64,000 nucleotides of DNA from Rhizobiales bacterium 62-47 (GCA_001899255.1 MKVX01000005.1:1-64000); one strand, 5' to 3'. Shown: positions 9,020-17,257, numbered from the stretch's first letter. The notes: generated by a model not told the origin, from the letters alone. Numbers and translations: made by a program.

Positions 9020-9433
9020 TCAGGCACCATCGCCGCCATCGATCACCTCGGCGAGCCAACCGTTGGTATAGATCCACGCCACAGTTTCGCCGGTCGCGAG
9101 ATCGAGGACATGCGCGCCGCCACCGAAGCCATCGAGACGCGGCCGGGAGCAGGTGTTGGCGTACTGAAAGCCCCATCGGCCGGTGAGGTGGAATTCGGCG
9201 GCGCAGCGTATGACGAACTGGATCAGCCGTTCGGGATCGCCGGTGACATCGTCGCGCATCCAGAGTTTGGAGCCGCCATGCTCGGGCTGGATGGACAGGA
9301 GGAAGCCATCGGACGGCGGTTCCTCGGATGCTCCGTCCTCGGACAGTTGGTTGTAGAGATCGAGCGCGCGGGCAGCGGTCTCGGGCGTGCCGACATCGAG
9401 CAGGCATGAGAAATGGGTGAAATAGTCGGCCAT
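9020..9433 (-). CDS. Conserved element-backbone protein, unknown function
   Basis: The product is 137 residues (MADYFTHFSCLLDVGTPETA). I chose the ATG at 9433 because GGGAG lies just upstream and the longer frame reads through the leader region. The sequence is soluble, acidic and tryptophan-containing (ETVAWIYTNGWLAEVIDG at the end) with no membrane segment. It sits between ParB and the helicase on the same strand, a position consistent with a conserved ICE accessory. No catalytic motif was seen. A weaker version of the shared leader, with GAGAGAGCGC at about 9474-9487, lies upstream. Confidence 0.65.
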   Translation of the reverse strand: MADYFTHFSCLLDVGTPETAARALDLYNQLSEDGASEEPPSDGFLLSIQPEHGGSKLWMRDDVTGDPERLIQFVIRCAAEFHLTGRWGFQYANTCSRPRLDGFGGGAHVLDLATGETVAWIYTNGWLAEVIDGGDGA

Positions 9434-9599
9434 GAGGCCACTCCCGGAGAGCAGGGAACGGGAGAGCCGGCAGGCGCTCTCTCCTCCATGTCCGGCTCGC
9501 CACGTCCGGGCCAAACTCTCCCTCTCGATCGGCGCGCATGAAAAAAGCCCGACGCCCCCGAAGGGACGCCGGGCCCGTCAAGTCAGATGAGGACCGCCG

Positions 9600-11738
9600 T
9601 CACTCCGCGGCGGCGAGGTGCCGTTCCTCCTCATCATCGGTGTTGGTCTCCTCGTCATCGCCGTCGAGGAAGTCCGGCAACGCCTCGTCGCCCTCGCCAG
9701 AGTCCGCCTCGGTGCTTTCGGCATCGGCGCCGGAATTGCGCAGCGGTTCGGGCAGCCAGCCCGTCTCGGCGAGGAGACGTTCGGCTTCGGTCGCCATGTC
9801 GCCCTTCTTCAGATGTGCGATGAGTTGGGCGGCGCGCTCGCCGGCGCCTTCACGCACCGCTTCGAGGATGCGGGGCTTGGTGACGCGGCCGAGATAGTTG
9901 GCGACGGTCGGCCGCCACCCGGCTTCGGCCATGTCGAGCCCGACCGCCAGCGACAGGCGATCGGCTTCGGCGATGCGCTGTTCGACACTATGCGCCGAGA
10001 CACGGCCACCGTAGCGATCGGCCCGCTCATAAAGCGCATTGACGCCGAACGAAGCGCAATGGGCGAAGAGTTCGGCCTGTTCGGGGCCAGTCAGTGCGGC
10101 CAGCCCATCCCAGAGATCAGCGACTTTGGCCGGGAGCCGTTTGCGCCAGCTATCGTGCCGGGCCTCGATCGCCTTGGCATAGACGCTGTCACGAAGCCCT
10201 TCGGGCTGCGAATGGAAGGTCGTGCCCCGCACGCTGACCTCCATCGCGAAGCCGTACTGGCTGCCGCCGTAGAACACGTCCTGGCAGAACTTGTGCAGGA
10301 CGGCGACGAAGGCGACCGAGGGATCGGTGGCGAGCTTGTCGCGGAGCGCGAGGGTGCGATCGGCGGTCAGCTCCGTGATCAGTCGATCGGGGAGCGGCTT
10401 GATCGTGTCGTCCTCGTCCTCCTCCTCGGGCTCGGCAGGTTTGCCGCAGATGGTGATGACCGCGCGCTGGACCGAAGGCGACGCCGGATAGTCAGCGTCA
10501 TCGTCGCCGCCATCCTGCTCTTCACCCTCGCCATCGCCCGCCTGGTTGGCGATCTCGTCCTCGGGTCGGACATAGCCGCGGTCGATCGACAGCGTGCCGT
10601 CGGCGTCCAGGCTGACGAAGACCCCGGCGATCGCGATGTCGGCGGGTTCGTAGTGGACCGGCCGCTCGTCGAAGCTGGCGAGCGCGGTTTCGATTTCGCC
10701 AAGGCGCTGATCGATCTCGTCCGGCAACTCGTCGGCGTTCTCATATTCGGCCTCCAGCTTGGCGCACTCGGCGTTGAGCGCCTCGATGGTCGCCTGTTCG
10801 TCAGCCGTCAGGTCGAGCGGCGTGCCCACGATCTCGCGCAGGCCGTGGGTGGCGCCATAGGGGAAGCTCATCGCCACCTCGATCCATTTCCAGCCTTCGC
10901 CGGCGATCGCTTCGGCGGAGGCTTTCAGCTTGTCGGCGACCAGGCGATCGAGCAGCGCAGGATCCTGCAGCCAGCCGCCGTCGTCATCCTGGAAGAGATC
11001 GCGCAGCACGCAGCCGCCGTTGGTTTCATAGGCATCGATGCCGACGAATACGGCCCGCTTGTCGGATGCGCGGACGGCGGTCTCGGTCAGCATGCGCCGG
11101 ATCTGGTAGGGTTCCCTCTGCCAGCTATTGCGAACCGACTCCCAGACCTGCTCCTGACGCGCATGATCGTTGGTGACGGTGAAGGCCATGAGCTGTTCGA
11201 GCGTGATGCCGTCCTCGGCATAGATATCGAGCAATGACGGCGAGACGGCCGCGAGGCGAAGCCGCTGCTTCACGACCTGGACGGACGCGAAGAATGCAGC
11301 CGCAATCGCCTCCTCGGTCATGCCCTTCTCGCGCATCGCCTGGAACGCGCGGAACTGGTCGAGAGGATGCAGCGGGGCGCGTTCGATATTCTCGGCCAGC
11401 GACACCTCGTCGACGAGGATGTCGGCATTGGCGTCCGACACCACGCACGGCACCTTGGAGGTCTTGGTGAGGCGCTTCTGCTTGACGAGGAGCTGCAGCG
11501 CGCGGAAGCGACGCCCGCCCGCCGGCACTTCGTACATGCCGGTTTCCTGGCCGTCGGCATCGAGCACCGGCCGGACGTGGAGGGACTGGATGAGACCGCG
11601 CCGGGTGATCGACTCGGCCAGCTCGTCGATCGAGACGCCAGCCTTGACGCGGCGGACGTTCGACTGGCTCAGCACCAGCTTGTTGAAGGGGATGTCCTGC
11701 GCCGACGACAGGGTGATCTTCTGAATGGCAGTTGCCAT
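9600..11738 (-). CDS. ParB-like partition/regulatory protein
   Basis: The product is 712 residues. The N-terminus is a ParB/Sulfiredoxin domain: IPFNKLVLSQSNVRR at about 17-31, then the nucleotide-binding box YEVPAGGRRFRAL and ENIERAPLHPLDQFRAF, followed by a helix-turn-helix segment around EEAIAAAFFASVQVVKQRLRLA. The long C-terminal part is acidic and rich in Glu/Asp runs. Chromosomal ParB is about 300 residues, so this is the extended form typical of ICEs, likely in element maintenance or regulation. The ATG at 11738 has GGAG 9 bases upstream, directly after leader element C. No ParA gene is in the window. Confidence 0.85.
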   Translation of the reverse strand: MATAIQKITLSSAQDIPFNKLVLSQSNVRRVKAGVSIDELAESITRRGLIQSLHVRPVLDADGQETGMYEVPAGGRRFRALQLLVKQKRLTKTSKVPCVVSDANADILVDEVSLAENIERAPLHPLDQFRAFQAMREKGMTEEAIAAAFFASVQVVKQRLRLAAVSPSLLDIYAEDGITLEQLMAFTVTNDHARQEQVWESVRNSWQREPYQIRRMLTETAVRASDKRAVFVGIDAYETNGGCVLRDLFQDDDGGWLQDPALLDRLVADKLKASAEAIAGEGWKWIEVAMSFPYGATHGLREIVGTPLDLTADEQATIEALNAECAKLEAEYENADELPDEIDQRLGEIETALASFDERPVHYEPADIAIAGVFVSLDADGTLSIDRGYVRPEDEIANQAGDGEGEEQDGGDDDADYPASPSVQRAVITICGKPAEPEEEDEDDTIKPLPDRLITELTADRTLALRDKLATDPSVAFVAVLHKFCQDVFYGGSQYGFAMEVSVRGTTFHSQPEGLRDSVYAKAIEARHDSWRKRLPAKVADLWDGLAALTGPEQAELFAHCASFGVNALYERADRYGGRVSAHSVEQRIAEADRLSLAVGLDMAEAGWRPTVANYLGRVTKPRILEAVREGAGERAAQLIAHLKKGDMATEAERLLAETGWLPEPLRNSGADAESTEADSGEGDEALPDFLDGDDEETNTDDEEERHLAAAE

Positions 11739-11750
11739 GAGACTTACTCC

Positions 11751-11823
11751 GCGACGGGCGCCGAAAGCCTCTCTCTCGACCCTAAACCCGTCACGAAGCG
11801 AAGCACCGCCCTCTCACTCTAGG
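11751..11823 (-). promoter_or_regulatory. 5' leader element C of the parB-like gene
   Basis: GACGGG (11753-11758) and CCCGTC (11787-11792) form a 6-bp stem. Between them on the minus strand is AGGGTCGAGAGAGAGGCTT. A second block, TAGAGTGAGAG, lies at 11811-11821. The same components in the same order occur upstream of the DUF932 gene, where TAGAGTGAGAG is identical. The ribosome-binding GGAG follows the hairpin at once, so folding could affect initiation. Confidence 0.55.
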
Positions 11824-11925
11824 AGGGCAGCGACACCATCAAACGCCATCGGTAAGGTCACTGCCAGAACCGGCGATGATCCCGCGCCAGTCCTTCGTAT
11901 TCGCCCATGACGGCTTGATGCCGCC

Positions 11926-13044
11926 CTAGAAATTCGAGCGCGGTTCGATGCCGAGGAAGCGGATCATGTTGTCGGGCGCGACGAAGTTGACACCCGAACC
12001 CAAGCTGCGGTCGCCTGTTGCGACGAGGCGGCGGAAAATCGCTACCTTGTCAGGATGCATGGGGGCGCCGCCCCACACAGCGTCCTGTACATATCGCGCG
12101 ATGAAACCGGCGAGGACGTCGGCGACCTGAATGCCGATAGAATCGTGCGATCGCTGGAATTGCAGGTCGGCCGCCTGCGAGAATTCGAAGTCGGCCGTCT
12201 GCAGGGGCAATTTCACGCCAAGCTGCGCCAGGTCCTCTGCGAGCTTCTTGTTGTGCAGAAGAATGTCTCCGAACTGCAATTGCTCGTCGTGGAACAGCGT
12301 CACGCCGGAAACCTGCTTTCGCGCGAAGCGATTGATCCGGGCGTAGATGTTGGTGAACGATGTCAGGTTCGGCAGAACCCAGAGCAGCTTCCCGGCGGGA
12401 TTCTTGTCGGGAATCGGTAATGCCCGCTCGACGGCCTTGGCTTTCGGCAGCTTGCGGAAGTCCTTCAAGCTGTCGCGCGCAAAACGGATGATCCCCGCCG
12501 CCACGTCAGTAGGCGGAACTCCGCTTCCCTGCGCCCACCGAATTATTTGCTTGTAAAGTTCGCGTATTTCCGCGTGGTCTCTGCTTTGGCAACATGCGGC
12601 AAAGGCGTGAGCCAGCTCGGGAGGTGCATATAGCGCCATGTAGTTCGCCATAACGCCCTTCATCCAAAGGGCGCCAGGTTGAGTGTCGCATTCCCCCACA
12701 TAGGGCACCACCATTCGCTCGATGATGTTCACGACAACGAAGAAGTGCTTGTCGACAAGCTCGATAAAGATTGGGGCGCGGCGCGTCTCAAGGAGGTCCA
12801 GAAGATCAAAGATGAAGCGCGGCTTGTCATAAGCCTGTTTTGATTTGAGCTCCGACGACTGGATGCGGTGCGCCTTTTTTAGTGCGCCCAATTTATCGGT
12901 GAAGTCCTGGTCGAGCGTGCAGCCGAATGCAGCCAAGGCGAACATGCGCTGTTCGACGAAGTAGGAGTCGATTTTGACCGTGCTCAGGTCGCCGGTATTG
13001 CCGCTTTCATCGATGTAATATTCCGCAGGCGCCTGCTCTACCAT
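11926..13044 (-). CDS. DUF3800 domain protein, cargo between parB and DUF932
   Basis: The product is 372 residues. It starts with the DUF3800 hallmark EYYIDESGNTGDL (residues 8-20), whose acidic residues belong to a predicted RNase H-like active site. Later conserved features are SSELKSKQA and DSIGIQVADVLAGFIARY near the C-terminus. DUF3800 proteins are common in mobile elements and near defence genes; no activity is established for this one. The ATG at 13044 gives a natural N-terminus, while the longer frame upstream is arginine/serine-rich shadow sequence. The coding region looks less GC-rich than its neighbours and separates two backbone genes, so it is probably inserted cargo. Confidence 0.8.
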   Translation of the reverse strand: MVEQAPAEYYIDESGNTGDLSTVKIDSYFVEQRMFALAAFGCTLDQDFTDKLGALKKAHRIQSSELKSKQAYDKPRFIFDLLDLLETRRAPIFIELVDKHFFVVVNIIERMVVPYVGECDTQPGALWMKGVMANYMALYAPPELAHAFAACCQSRDHAEIRELYKQIIRWAQGSGVPPTDVAAGIIRFARDSLKDFRKLPKAKAVERALPIPDKNPAGKLLWVLPNLTSFTNIYARINRFARKQVSGVTLFHDEQLQFGDILLHNKKLAEDLAQLGVKLPLQTADFEFSQAADLQFQRSHDSIGIQVADVLAGFIARYVQDAVWGGAPMHPDKVAIFRRLVATGDRSLGSGVNFVAPDNMIRFLGIEPRSNF

Positions 13045-13195
13045 TCTGTATCCAGTCGCTCGTTTGGCGATTGTGCTCCATGCCGCACCACTGAATAGGT
13101 GACCTGGATCTGGGCCACAAGACAGCCCGGAAACAGTATGGCTAGGGGACGCAAAGCCGGAGACACGGACAACCGCATCTCCGGCATTGCGGGGA

Positions 13196-14389
13196 TCAGG
13201 CGGCGCGATCGAGCAGCTTCTTGGCCTTGCCTTCGAGCTCGAGCCGCGCGTCCTGGTGGGGCTTGTCGCGCGCGACGGCGGTGATGCCCTGGACGAAATC
13301 GAAGATGCTTTCCGGCGGGCGGCCTTCCTCGGCCAGCACCGCGTCGATGATTTTGCCCGTCTCGGCTTTCGAGAAGCCGCGGCGGCGCAGGAATTCGGTG
13401 CGCTCTTCGTCCTTGTGCGCGACGATGCGTTCGCGCGCCGCCTTGATGCCGGTGATGAACGGCTGCGGTGAGGAGTCCGCGAAGCTGAGCAAGGCCGGCG
13501 CCGCCTCATGGGCGAAGCGCGAAGCGGCGTATTTGGAATGGCGGATGGAGATCTCCTCGAAATCTTCGACGCCCCACAAATTGCGATTCTGGCACACGGC
13601 CCTGAGATAGAAGGACGCGATACCAAGGGTCTTGGCGCCCACTTCGCTGTTCCAGGCATAGAAGCCCCTGAAATAGAGATCGGGCGATCCATCCGCGAGC
13701 TTGCCGGCTTCGATCGGATTCAGATCGTCGACGAGGAAAAGGAAGACGTCGCGATCGGAAGCGTAGAGCGTCGTGGTGTCCTTGGTGATGTCGACGCGCG
13801 GATTATAGACGCCGGTCGACCAGTCGAGGACACCGGGCACTTTCCAACGGGTGTCGCCGGTGCCGTTGCCGGCGATGCGCTGCACGGCTTCGACCAGCTC
13901 GTGGTCGTAGATCCGGCCGTAGTCGGGGCCGGTCACGGCGCGCAGCTCGACGCGGCCGTCGTCGGTCTCGAGGGTCTTGATCTGCTCGGCGCGGTGGGCG
14001 GTCAGCCCATATTGCAGGTTGATGCCGGCGAGCGCGGCGGGGAGCTGCCGCAGATAGGCGGCCGGCGCGCCGACCTGGCTCGCGAGCTGACCGAAACTCC
14101 AGTGCGTCGGAGCGATGGGCTTGTCGGCGCCTGGTAGGATCAGGGCAAGCCGTTCGGGATCGGTGCGGCTGGCTTCGACATGGATAAGCGCGGATTCGAC
14201 AACGCGCGTTCGGCTGCGCTCGGTGCGCTCGCGGACGGTCCGGCCGAGTTCGGCGAGCGAGAGATAGCGCTCGTCGTCGGGTCGCGAGAACCACTCCGAG
14301 GAAACCCGACCGATGCGCTCGCCGCGGTTGACGTCCACCTTCCAGCCGCCACTCACGTCGCGCCGGGCATCGAGAACCTGCATGTTCAT
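13196..14389 (-). CDS. DUF932 domain protein (element backbone)
   Basis: The product is 397 residues. The DUF932 core includes VSSEWFSRPDDERYLSLAEL near the N-terminus, TGPDYGRIYDHELVEAVQRI, DDLNPIEAG, YFRGFYAWNSEVGAKTLG and CQNRNLWGVEDFEEISIRHS. The family is widespread on phages and conjugative elements and is related to phage LGT_TIG-type proteins; its role is unresolved. An ATG at 14404 is in frame, but it falls inside the leader hairpin. The ATG at 14389 has GGAG 9 bases upstream with the same geometry as parB, so I place the start there. Confidence 0.8.
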   Translation of the reverse strand: MNMQVLDARRDVSGGWKVDVNRGERIGRVSSEWFSRPDDERYLSLAELGRTVRERTERSRTRVVESALIHVEASRTDPERLALILPGADKPIAPTHWSFGQLASQVGAPAAYLRQLPAALAGINLQYGLTAHRAEQIKTLETDDGRVELRAVTGPDYGRIYDHELVEAVQRIAGNGTGDTRWKVPGVLDWSTGVYNPRVDITKDTTTLYASDRDVFLFLVDDLNPIEAGKLADGSPDLYFRGFYAWNSEVGAKTLGIASFYLRAVCQNRNLWGVEDFEEISIRHSKYAASRFAHEAAPALLSFADSSPQPFITGIKAARERIVAHKDEERTEFLRRRGFSKAETGKIIDAVLAEEGRPPESIFDFVQGITAVARDKPHQDARLELEGKAKKLLDRAA

Positions 14390-14403
14390 GGGATCAAACT
14401 CCA

Positions 14404-14472
14404 TGACGGGCGCCGGAAGACTCTCTCCCGACCCTCAACCCGTCACGGAAATCCGGTCCACACTCTCACTCT
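14404..14472 (-). promoter_or_regulatory. 5' leader element D of the DUF932 gene
   Basis: TGACGGG (14404-14410) and CCCGTCA (14439-14445) form a 7-bp stem around AGGGTCGGGAGAGAG on the minus strand. The block TAGAGTGAGAG is at 14462-14472. This is near-identical to leader C (11751-11823). The region 14473-14598 beyond it shows no gene. Confidence 0.55.
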
Positions 14473-14598
14473 AATGGGGGCGTTGCGGGGTCTCCCCGCA
14501 GAAGCGGTCGGCCGAGACCCTGGGCTCGGCCGCAGGGGAAGGCTTTCCCCTCCAGGCCCCCTCTCAATCGCTGGCCCTTCCAGTCGGTTTGGGGGAGA

Positions 14599-14645
14599 TT
14601 GAAAACTGTCAGAAAACCGCATATATTTCTGACAGGAAAAGTGCC
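14599..14645 (+). promoter_or_regulatory. Promoter and operator O1 of the first AbiEi-like gene
   Basis: TTGAAA at 14599-14604 and TATATT at 14622-14627 are spaced by 17 bp, a good sigma-70 promoter. A perfect 10-bp inverted repeat, CTGTCAGAAA (14606-14615) and TTTCTGACAG (14626-14635), overlaps the spacer and the -10 box. AbiEi antitoxins are known to repress their own promoters through inverted repeats, so this is the probable autoregulatory operator. Confidence 0.75.
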
Positions 14646-15275
14646 GTGCAACGACTGACCGAACAGATTCTGGCGCACGCCGAGGGCTTGCCCGAGGGCG
14701 CTCCGATCGCGGCGAAGAGCCTGCTCCATCTCGGCAATCGCGCCGCGGTGGATCAAGCCTTGTCGCGACTGGCTGAACGTGGCCGGCTGATGCGTGCCGG
14801 GCGCGGCGTCTATCTGCGCCCGGTTTCGAGTCGGTTCGGCGTCCGCGCGCCCTCCGTCGAGAAGGCCGTCGAAGCCCTCGCGCTCCAGCGCGGCGAAACC
14901 ATCGTGTCGAACGGTGCCGCGGCCGCTAACGCGCTCGGCCTCACGACACAGGTGCCGGTCCGGTCGGTCTATCTGACATCGGGCCGTAGCCGGACGATGA
15001 ATCTGGGCCAGCAGGTCGTCGAGCTGCGGCATGCGCCGCGCTGGCAGTTGGCGCTGGCCGATCGGCCCGCCGGACAGGCGGTGCGAGCGCTCGCCTGGCT
15101 GGGGCCGGAAAAGGCAGAAGCCGCCTTGATGACGTTGAAGCGCAAGTTGCCGTCTTCCACGTTCGGCGAACTCGTCGCGGTCGCGCCCCAGCTACCGAGC
15201 TGGCTCGCCAGGACGGTCGGCAAAGTTGCATACGGCCGAAGGAGCCATTCTCAGGTGGGCGGCCTACCTATTTAG
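14646..15275 (+). CDS. AbiEi-like antitoxin / regulator 1 (DUF6088)
   Basis: The product is 209 residues from a GTG at 14646, preceded by AGGA. This start is preferred over an upstream in-frame TTG at 14589 because the operator and -10 box lie between them. The N-terminal winged-helix part (ILAHAEGLPEGAPIAAKSLLHLGNRAAVDQALSRLAERGRLMRAGRGVYL, residues 8-57) is the AbiEi DNA-binding type, followed by the effector-neutralising DUF6088 part (VSNGAAAANALGLTTQ, VRSVYLTSGRSRTMNLG). No toxin gene directly follows it; the next gene is a second homologue. It may be a duplicate antitoxin or a stand-alone repressor. Its product presumably binds O1. Confidence 0.8.
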   Translation: MQRLTEQILAHAEGLPEGAPIAAKSLLHLGNRAAVDQALSRLAERGRLMRAGRGVYLRPVSSRFGVRAPSVEKAVEALALQRGETIVSNGAAAANALGLTTQVPVRSVYLTSGRSRTMNLGQQVVELRHAPRWQLALADRPAGQAVRALAWLGPEKAEAALMTLKRKLPSSTFGELVAVAPQLPSWLARTVGKVAYGRRSHSQVGGLPI

Positions 15276-15309
15276 ATTGTCCGAAATTTGTATATTTATT
15301 TCGGACAAT
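15276..15309 (+). promoter_or_regulatory. Operator O2a, distal site of the abiE-like operon
   Basis: A perfect 12-bp inverted repeat: ATTGTCCGAAAT (15276-15287) and ATTTCGGACAAT (15298-15309), 10 bp apart, with TATATT in the centre. The half-site TGTCCGAAA differs by one base from TGTCAGAAA in O1. No good -35 is spaced for the central TATATT, so this may be an auxiliary binding site for the downstream promoter. Confidence 0.7.
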
Positions 15310-15313
15310 CCAC

Positions 15314-15350
15314 TTGGTTCGCGTCCGAAAAAGGACTACAATTTTCGGAC
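15314..15350 (+). promoter_or_regulatory. Promoter and operator O2b of the abiE-like operon
   Basis: TTGGTT (15314-15319) and TACAAT (15337-15342) are 17 bp apart. A 9-bp inverted repeat, GTCCGAAAA (15323-15331) and TTTTCGGAC (15342-15350), covers the spacer and ends at the base before the ATG at 15351. The expected transcription start is within a few bases of that ATG, so the mRNA is probably leaderless or nearly so. O2a and O2b share the same half-site geometry and their centres are 44 bp apart. Confidence 0.7.
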
Positions 15351-16181
15351 ATGAACACCGACTCGCCCGATCTGAAGAAAGCCATGCTCGAGCGCATCCG
15401 TGCGGATGCGCCACGCAAGGTCTGGACGCCCAGTGACTTCGTCGATCTCGCCTCGCGGGACGCGGTCGATAAGGCGTTGCAGCGGCTGACGAAGGTCGAA
15501 ATCCTTAGGCGGATTGATCGTGGGCTCTACGATCAGCCTGGCTTCAACAAACTCACCCAGAAACCCAATCCGCCTGATCCGCGCTCAGTCATCGACGCCG
15601 TCGGGCGACGTGACCAAACCCGGATGCTTGTCGACGGCATGACCGCGGCGAACGATCTGGGCCTAACTGACGCCGTCCCCGCCAAAATCGTGGTGCACAC
15701 CGACGCTCGGCGCCGCGCGATCAAGCTCGGCAACGTAACGATCACCTTCCGTCCAACCGCGGCCAGCAAGCTATTCTGGGCCGGACGACCAGCGATGCGC
15801 GTCGTCCAAGCGCTTCACTGGCTGCGCGATCTCATGGTTCGTGAAGGAGAAAGTGATCAGGTTAGGCGCAAGCTCGCCAATCTTTTCGAAGATCCCACGG
15901 TGGGACCGCCCCTCAAAGCGGATCTCACTGCCGGTATGACAGCTCTTCCGACATGGATGTGGGTGTTTCTCAAGCCGCTCGTTGAAAGCGACGCCGGCGT
16001 TCGTCGTCGGCACGTCGATGATGATCGTGATGATGCTGATCATGATCGTCATCAACAAAGAACGGCGGACGATGCCGATGATCAGCGTCATGCTGCCGTC
16101 GCCCGGCCCAAGCGAAAGCCGCTTTCCCCGCAGAAGGCACAAACTGCCAAGCGCGGTGCAGCCCGGGCGGTGAAGACATGA
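15351..16181 (+). CDS. AbiEi-like antitoxin 2 (DUF6088)
   Basis: The product is 276 residues. The N-terminus is a winged-helix segment (VWTPSDFVDLASRDAVDKALQRLTKVEILRRIDRGLYDQ, residues 24-62), then the DUF6088 core (MTAANDLGLTDAVPAKIVVHTDARRRAIKLGNVTI, 97-131). The usual AbiEi-like fold appears to end near residue 215. Residues 216-276 are an unusual tail, first Asp/His/Arg-rich and then Lys/Arg/Ala-rich. The stop overlaps the toxin start by 4 bases (ATGA), the standard antitoxin-toxin coupling. The start at 15351 is fixed by the adjoining operator O2b; a longer frame from 15288 would run through the operators. Confidence 0.85.
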   Translation: MNTDSPDLKKAMLERIRADAPRKVWTPSDFVDLASRDAVDKALQRLTKVEILRRIDRGLYDQPGFNKLTQKPNPPDPRSVIDAVGRRDQTRMLVDGMTAANDLGLTDAVPAKIVVHTDARRRAIKLGNVTITFRPTAASKLFWAGRPAMRVVQALHWLRDLMVREGESDQVRRKLANLFEDPTVGPPLKADLTAGMTALPTWMWVFLKPLVESDAGVRRRHVDDDRDDADHDRHQQRTADDADDQRHAAVARPKRKPLSPQKAQTAKRGAARAVKT

Positions 16182-17257
16182 ATCCGGCTTTCGACGAGGT
16201 TCTCGCGGCCGGGTCGGACGCGATGTTGAGCGCCTTCGATACGACGGCGCTACGCCTCGGCACGGCGTCTCAGAATATCGAGAAGGACTTCTGGGTCTGC
16301 TGGACGCTGGATGCCTTGTTCAATGGCTTGAAAGAGGGCGGACCCCGCCTCCTCTTCAAAGGTGGAACCTCCCTGTCCAAAGGGTTTGGTTTGATCAATC
16401 GCTTCTCCGAAGACATTGATGTCACGGTGTTTCGGGACGACATCGGCGAGCCGGCGACCATCGAGGAGCTCGAAGCGCTGAGTAGCAAAAAGCGCCGGGC
16501 GCGCCTCGATGCGATCAAGGACGCCTGCCAAGCCTACATCAACGGCCCGCTGCGGGCTGAGTTGACGCAGATCCTGCAGGACCGGCTTCAGGCTGCCGGC
16601 CTCGATGCCGGCGCGGCCCGAGTGGAAGCCGATGACGCTGATCCCGACGGGCAGACGCTTCTGATCTGGTATCCCGCGGCGACGCCGCGATCGGATTATG
16701 TGCGGGCAGCGATCAAGATCGAGTCGGGCGCGAAATCCGCGCTCGATCCGAACAGCGAAGTGCCGATCAAACCCTATGTCGATGATGATCTGCCGGCGCT
16801 CGACCTGACCGTGCCGGCCGTCCGCACGGTCGATCCGGAACGTACCTTCTGGGACAAGGTTGTCATCCTCCATGGGCTGCGGCGCTGGTTCGACAAGCGC
16901 GGCGAGCTGCGCGGGGGCGGCCAACGCGTTTCCCGTCACTATTATGACCTGCACCAGCTCGCCGCGGCCCGCGTCGGCGCCGCCGCCATCGCTGATCCGG
17001 CGCTCGGTGCGGATTGCGTCGCGCACGCCCGGATGTTCTTCAATCGACCGGACTTCGATCTCGCGAGCGCTGCGCCTGGCTCGTTTGCACTCGCCCCGCA
17101 TGACGCGATGATCGAGCAACTGCGCGTCGACTACAGGGCCATGCAGGGCATGATCTTTGGCGATCCACCGGATTTCGAGGCGGTGCTCGACAGCATCGGC
17201 TCGCTCGAGACGCGTCTCAACAAGAAGGGCGATACGGGAGGCGGGGCCGCGCGATGA
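16178..17257 (+). CDS. AbiEii/AbiGii family nucleotidyltransferase toxin
   Basis: The product is 359 residues. The nucleotidyltransferase signature is intact: GGTSLSKGFGL at 62-72 and SEDIDV at 77-82 (GS-x-DxD type), with the later family motif DPERTFWDKVVILHG. AbiEii toxins of type IV toxin-antitoxin systems are nucleotidyltransferases that halt growth, and abiE operons can abort phage infection. Here it overlaps the antitoxin by 4 bases upstream and the sigma-like gene by 4 bases downstream (ATGA at 17254-17257). Coupling a toxin gene directly to a sigma factor gene is unusual and suggests one transcription unit from 15351 onward. Confidence 0.9.
   Translation: MNPAFDEVLAAGSDAMLSAFDTTALRLGTASQNIEKDFWVCWTLDALFNGLKEGGPRLLFKGGTSLSKGFGLINRFSEDIDVTVFRDDIGEPATIEELEALSSKKRRARLDAIKDACQAYINGPLRAELTQILQDRLQAAGLDAGAARVEADDADPDGQTLLIWYPAATPRSDYVRAAIKIESGAKSALDPNSEVPIKPYVDDDLPALDLTVPAVRTVDPERTFWDKVVILHGLRRWFDKRGELRGGGQRVSRHYYDLHQLAAARVGAAAIADPALGADCVAHARMFFNRPDFDLASAAPGSFALAPHDAMIEQLRVDYRAMQGMIFGDPPDFEAVLDSIGSLETRLNKKGDTGGGAAR

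Noticed and set aside
9618-11237. Long plus-strand frame opposite the parB-like gene
   Set aside because: It is an antisense shadow in high-GC DNA; the minus strand encodes a clear ParB domain with leader and ribosome-binding site.
13045-13692. N-terminal extension of the DUF3800 frame to 13692
   Set aside because: It runs antisense-phase through the DUF932 gene and is arginine/serine-rich; the DUF3800 motif begins right after the ATG at 13044.
14589-14645. Upstream TTG start for the first AbiEi-like gene
   Set aside because: It would place the -10 box and operator inside the coding region; the GTG at 14646 follows the predicted transcription start with an AGGA site.
15982-16173. 63-codon plus-strand frame with a methionine/isoleucine-rich helix
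   Set aside because: It is nested in the antitoxin gene and generated by the GAT/ATG repeat tract; no ribosome-binding site. Mentioned only as a possible frameshift product.
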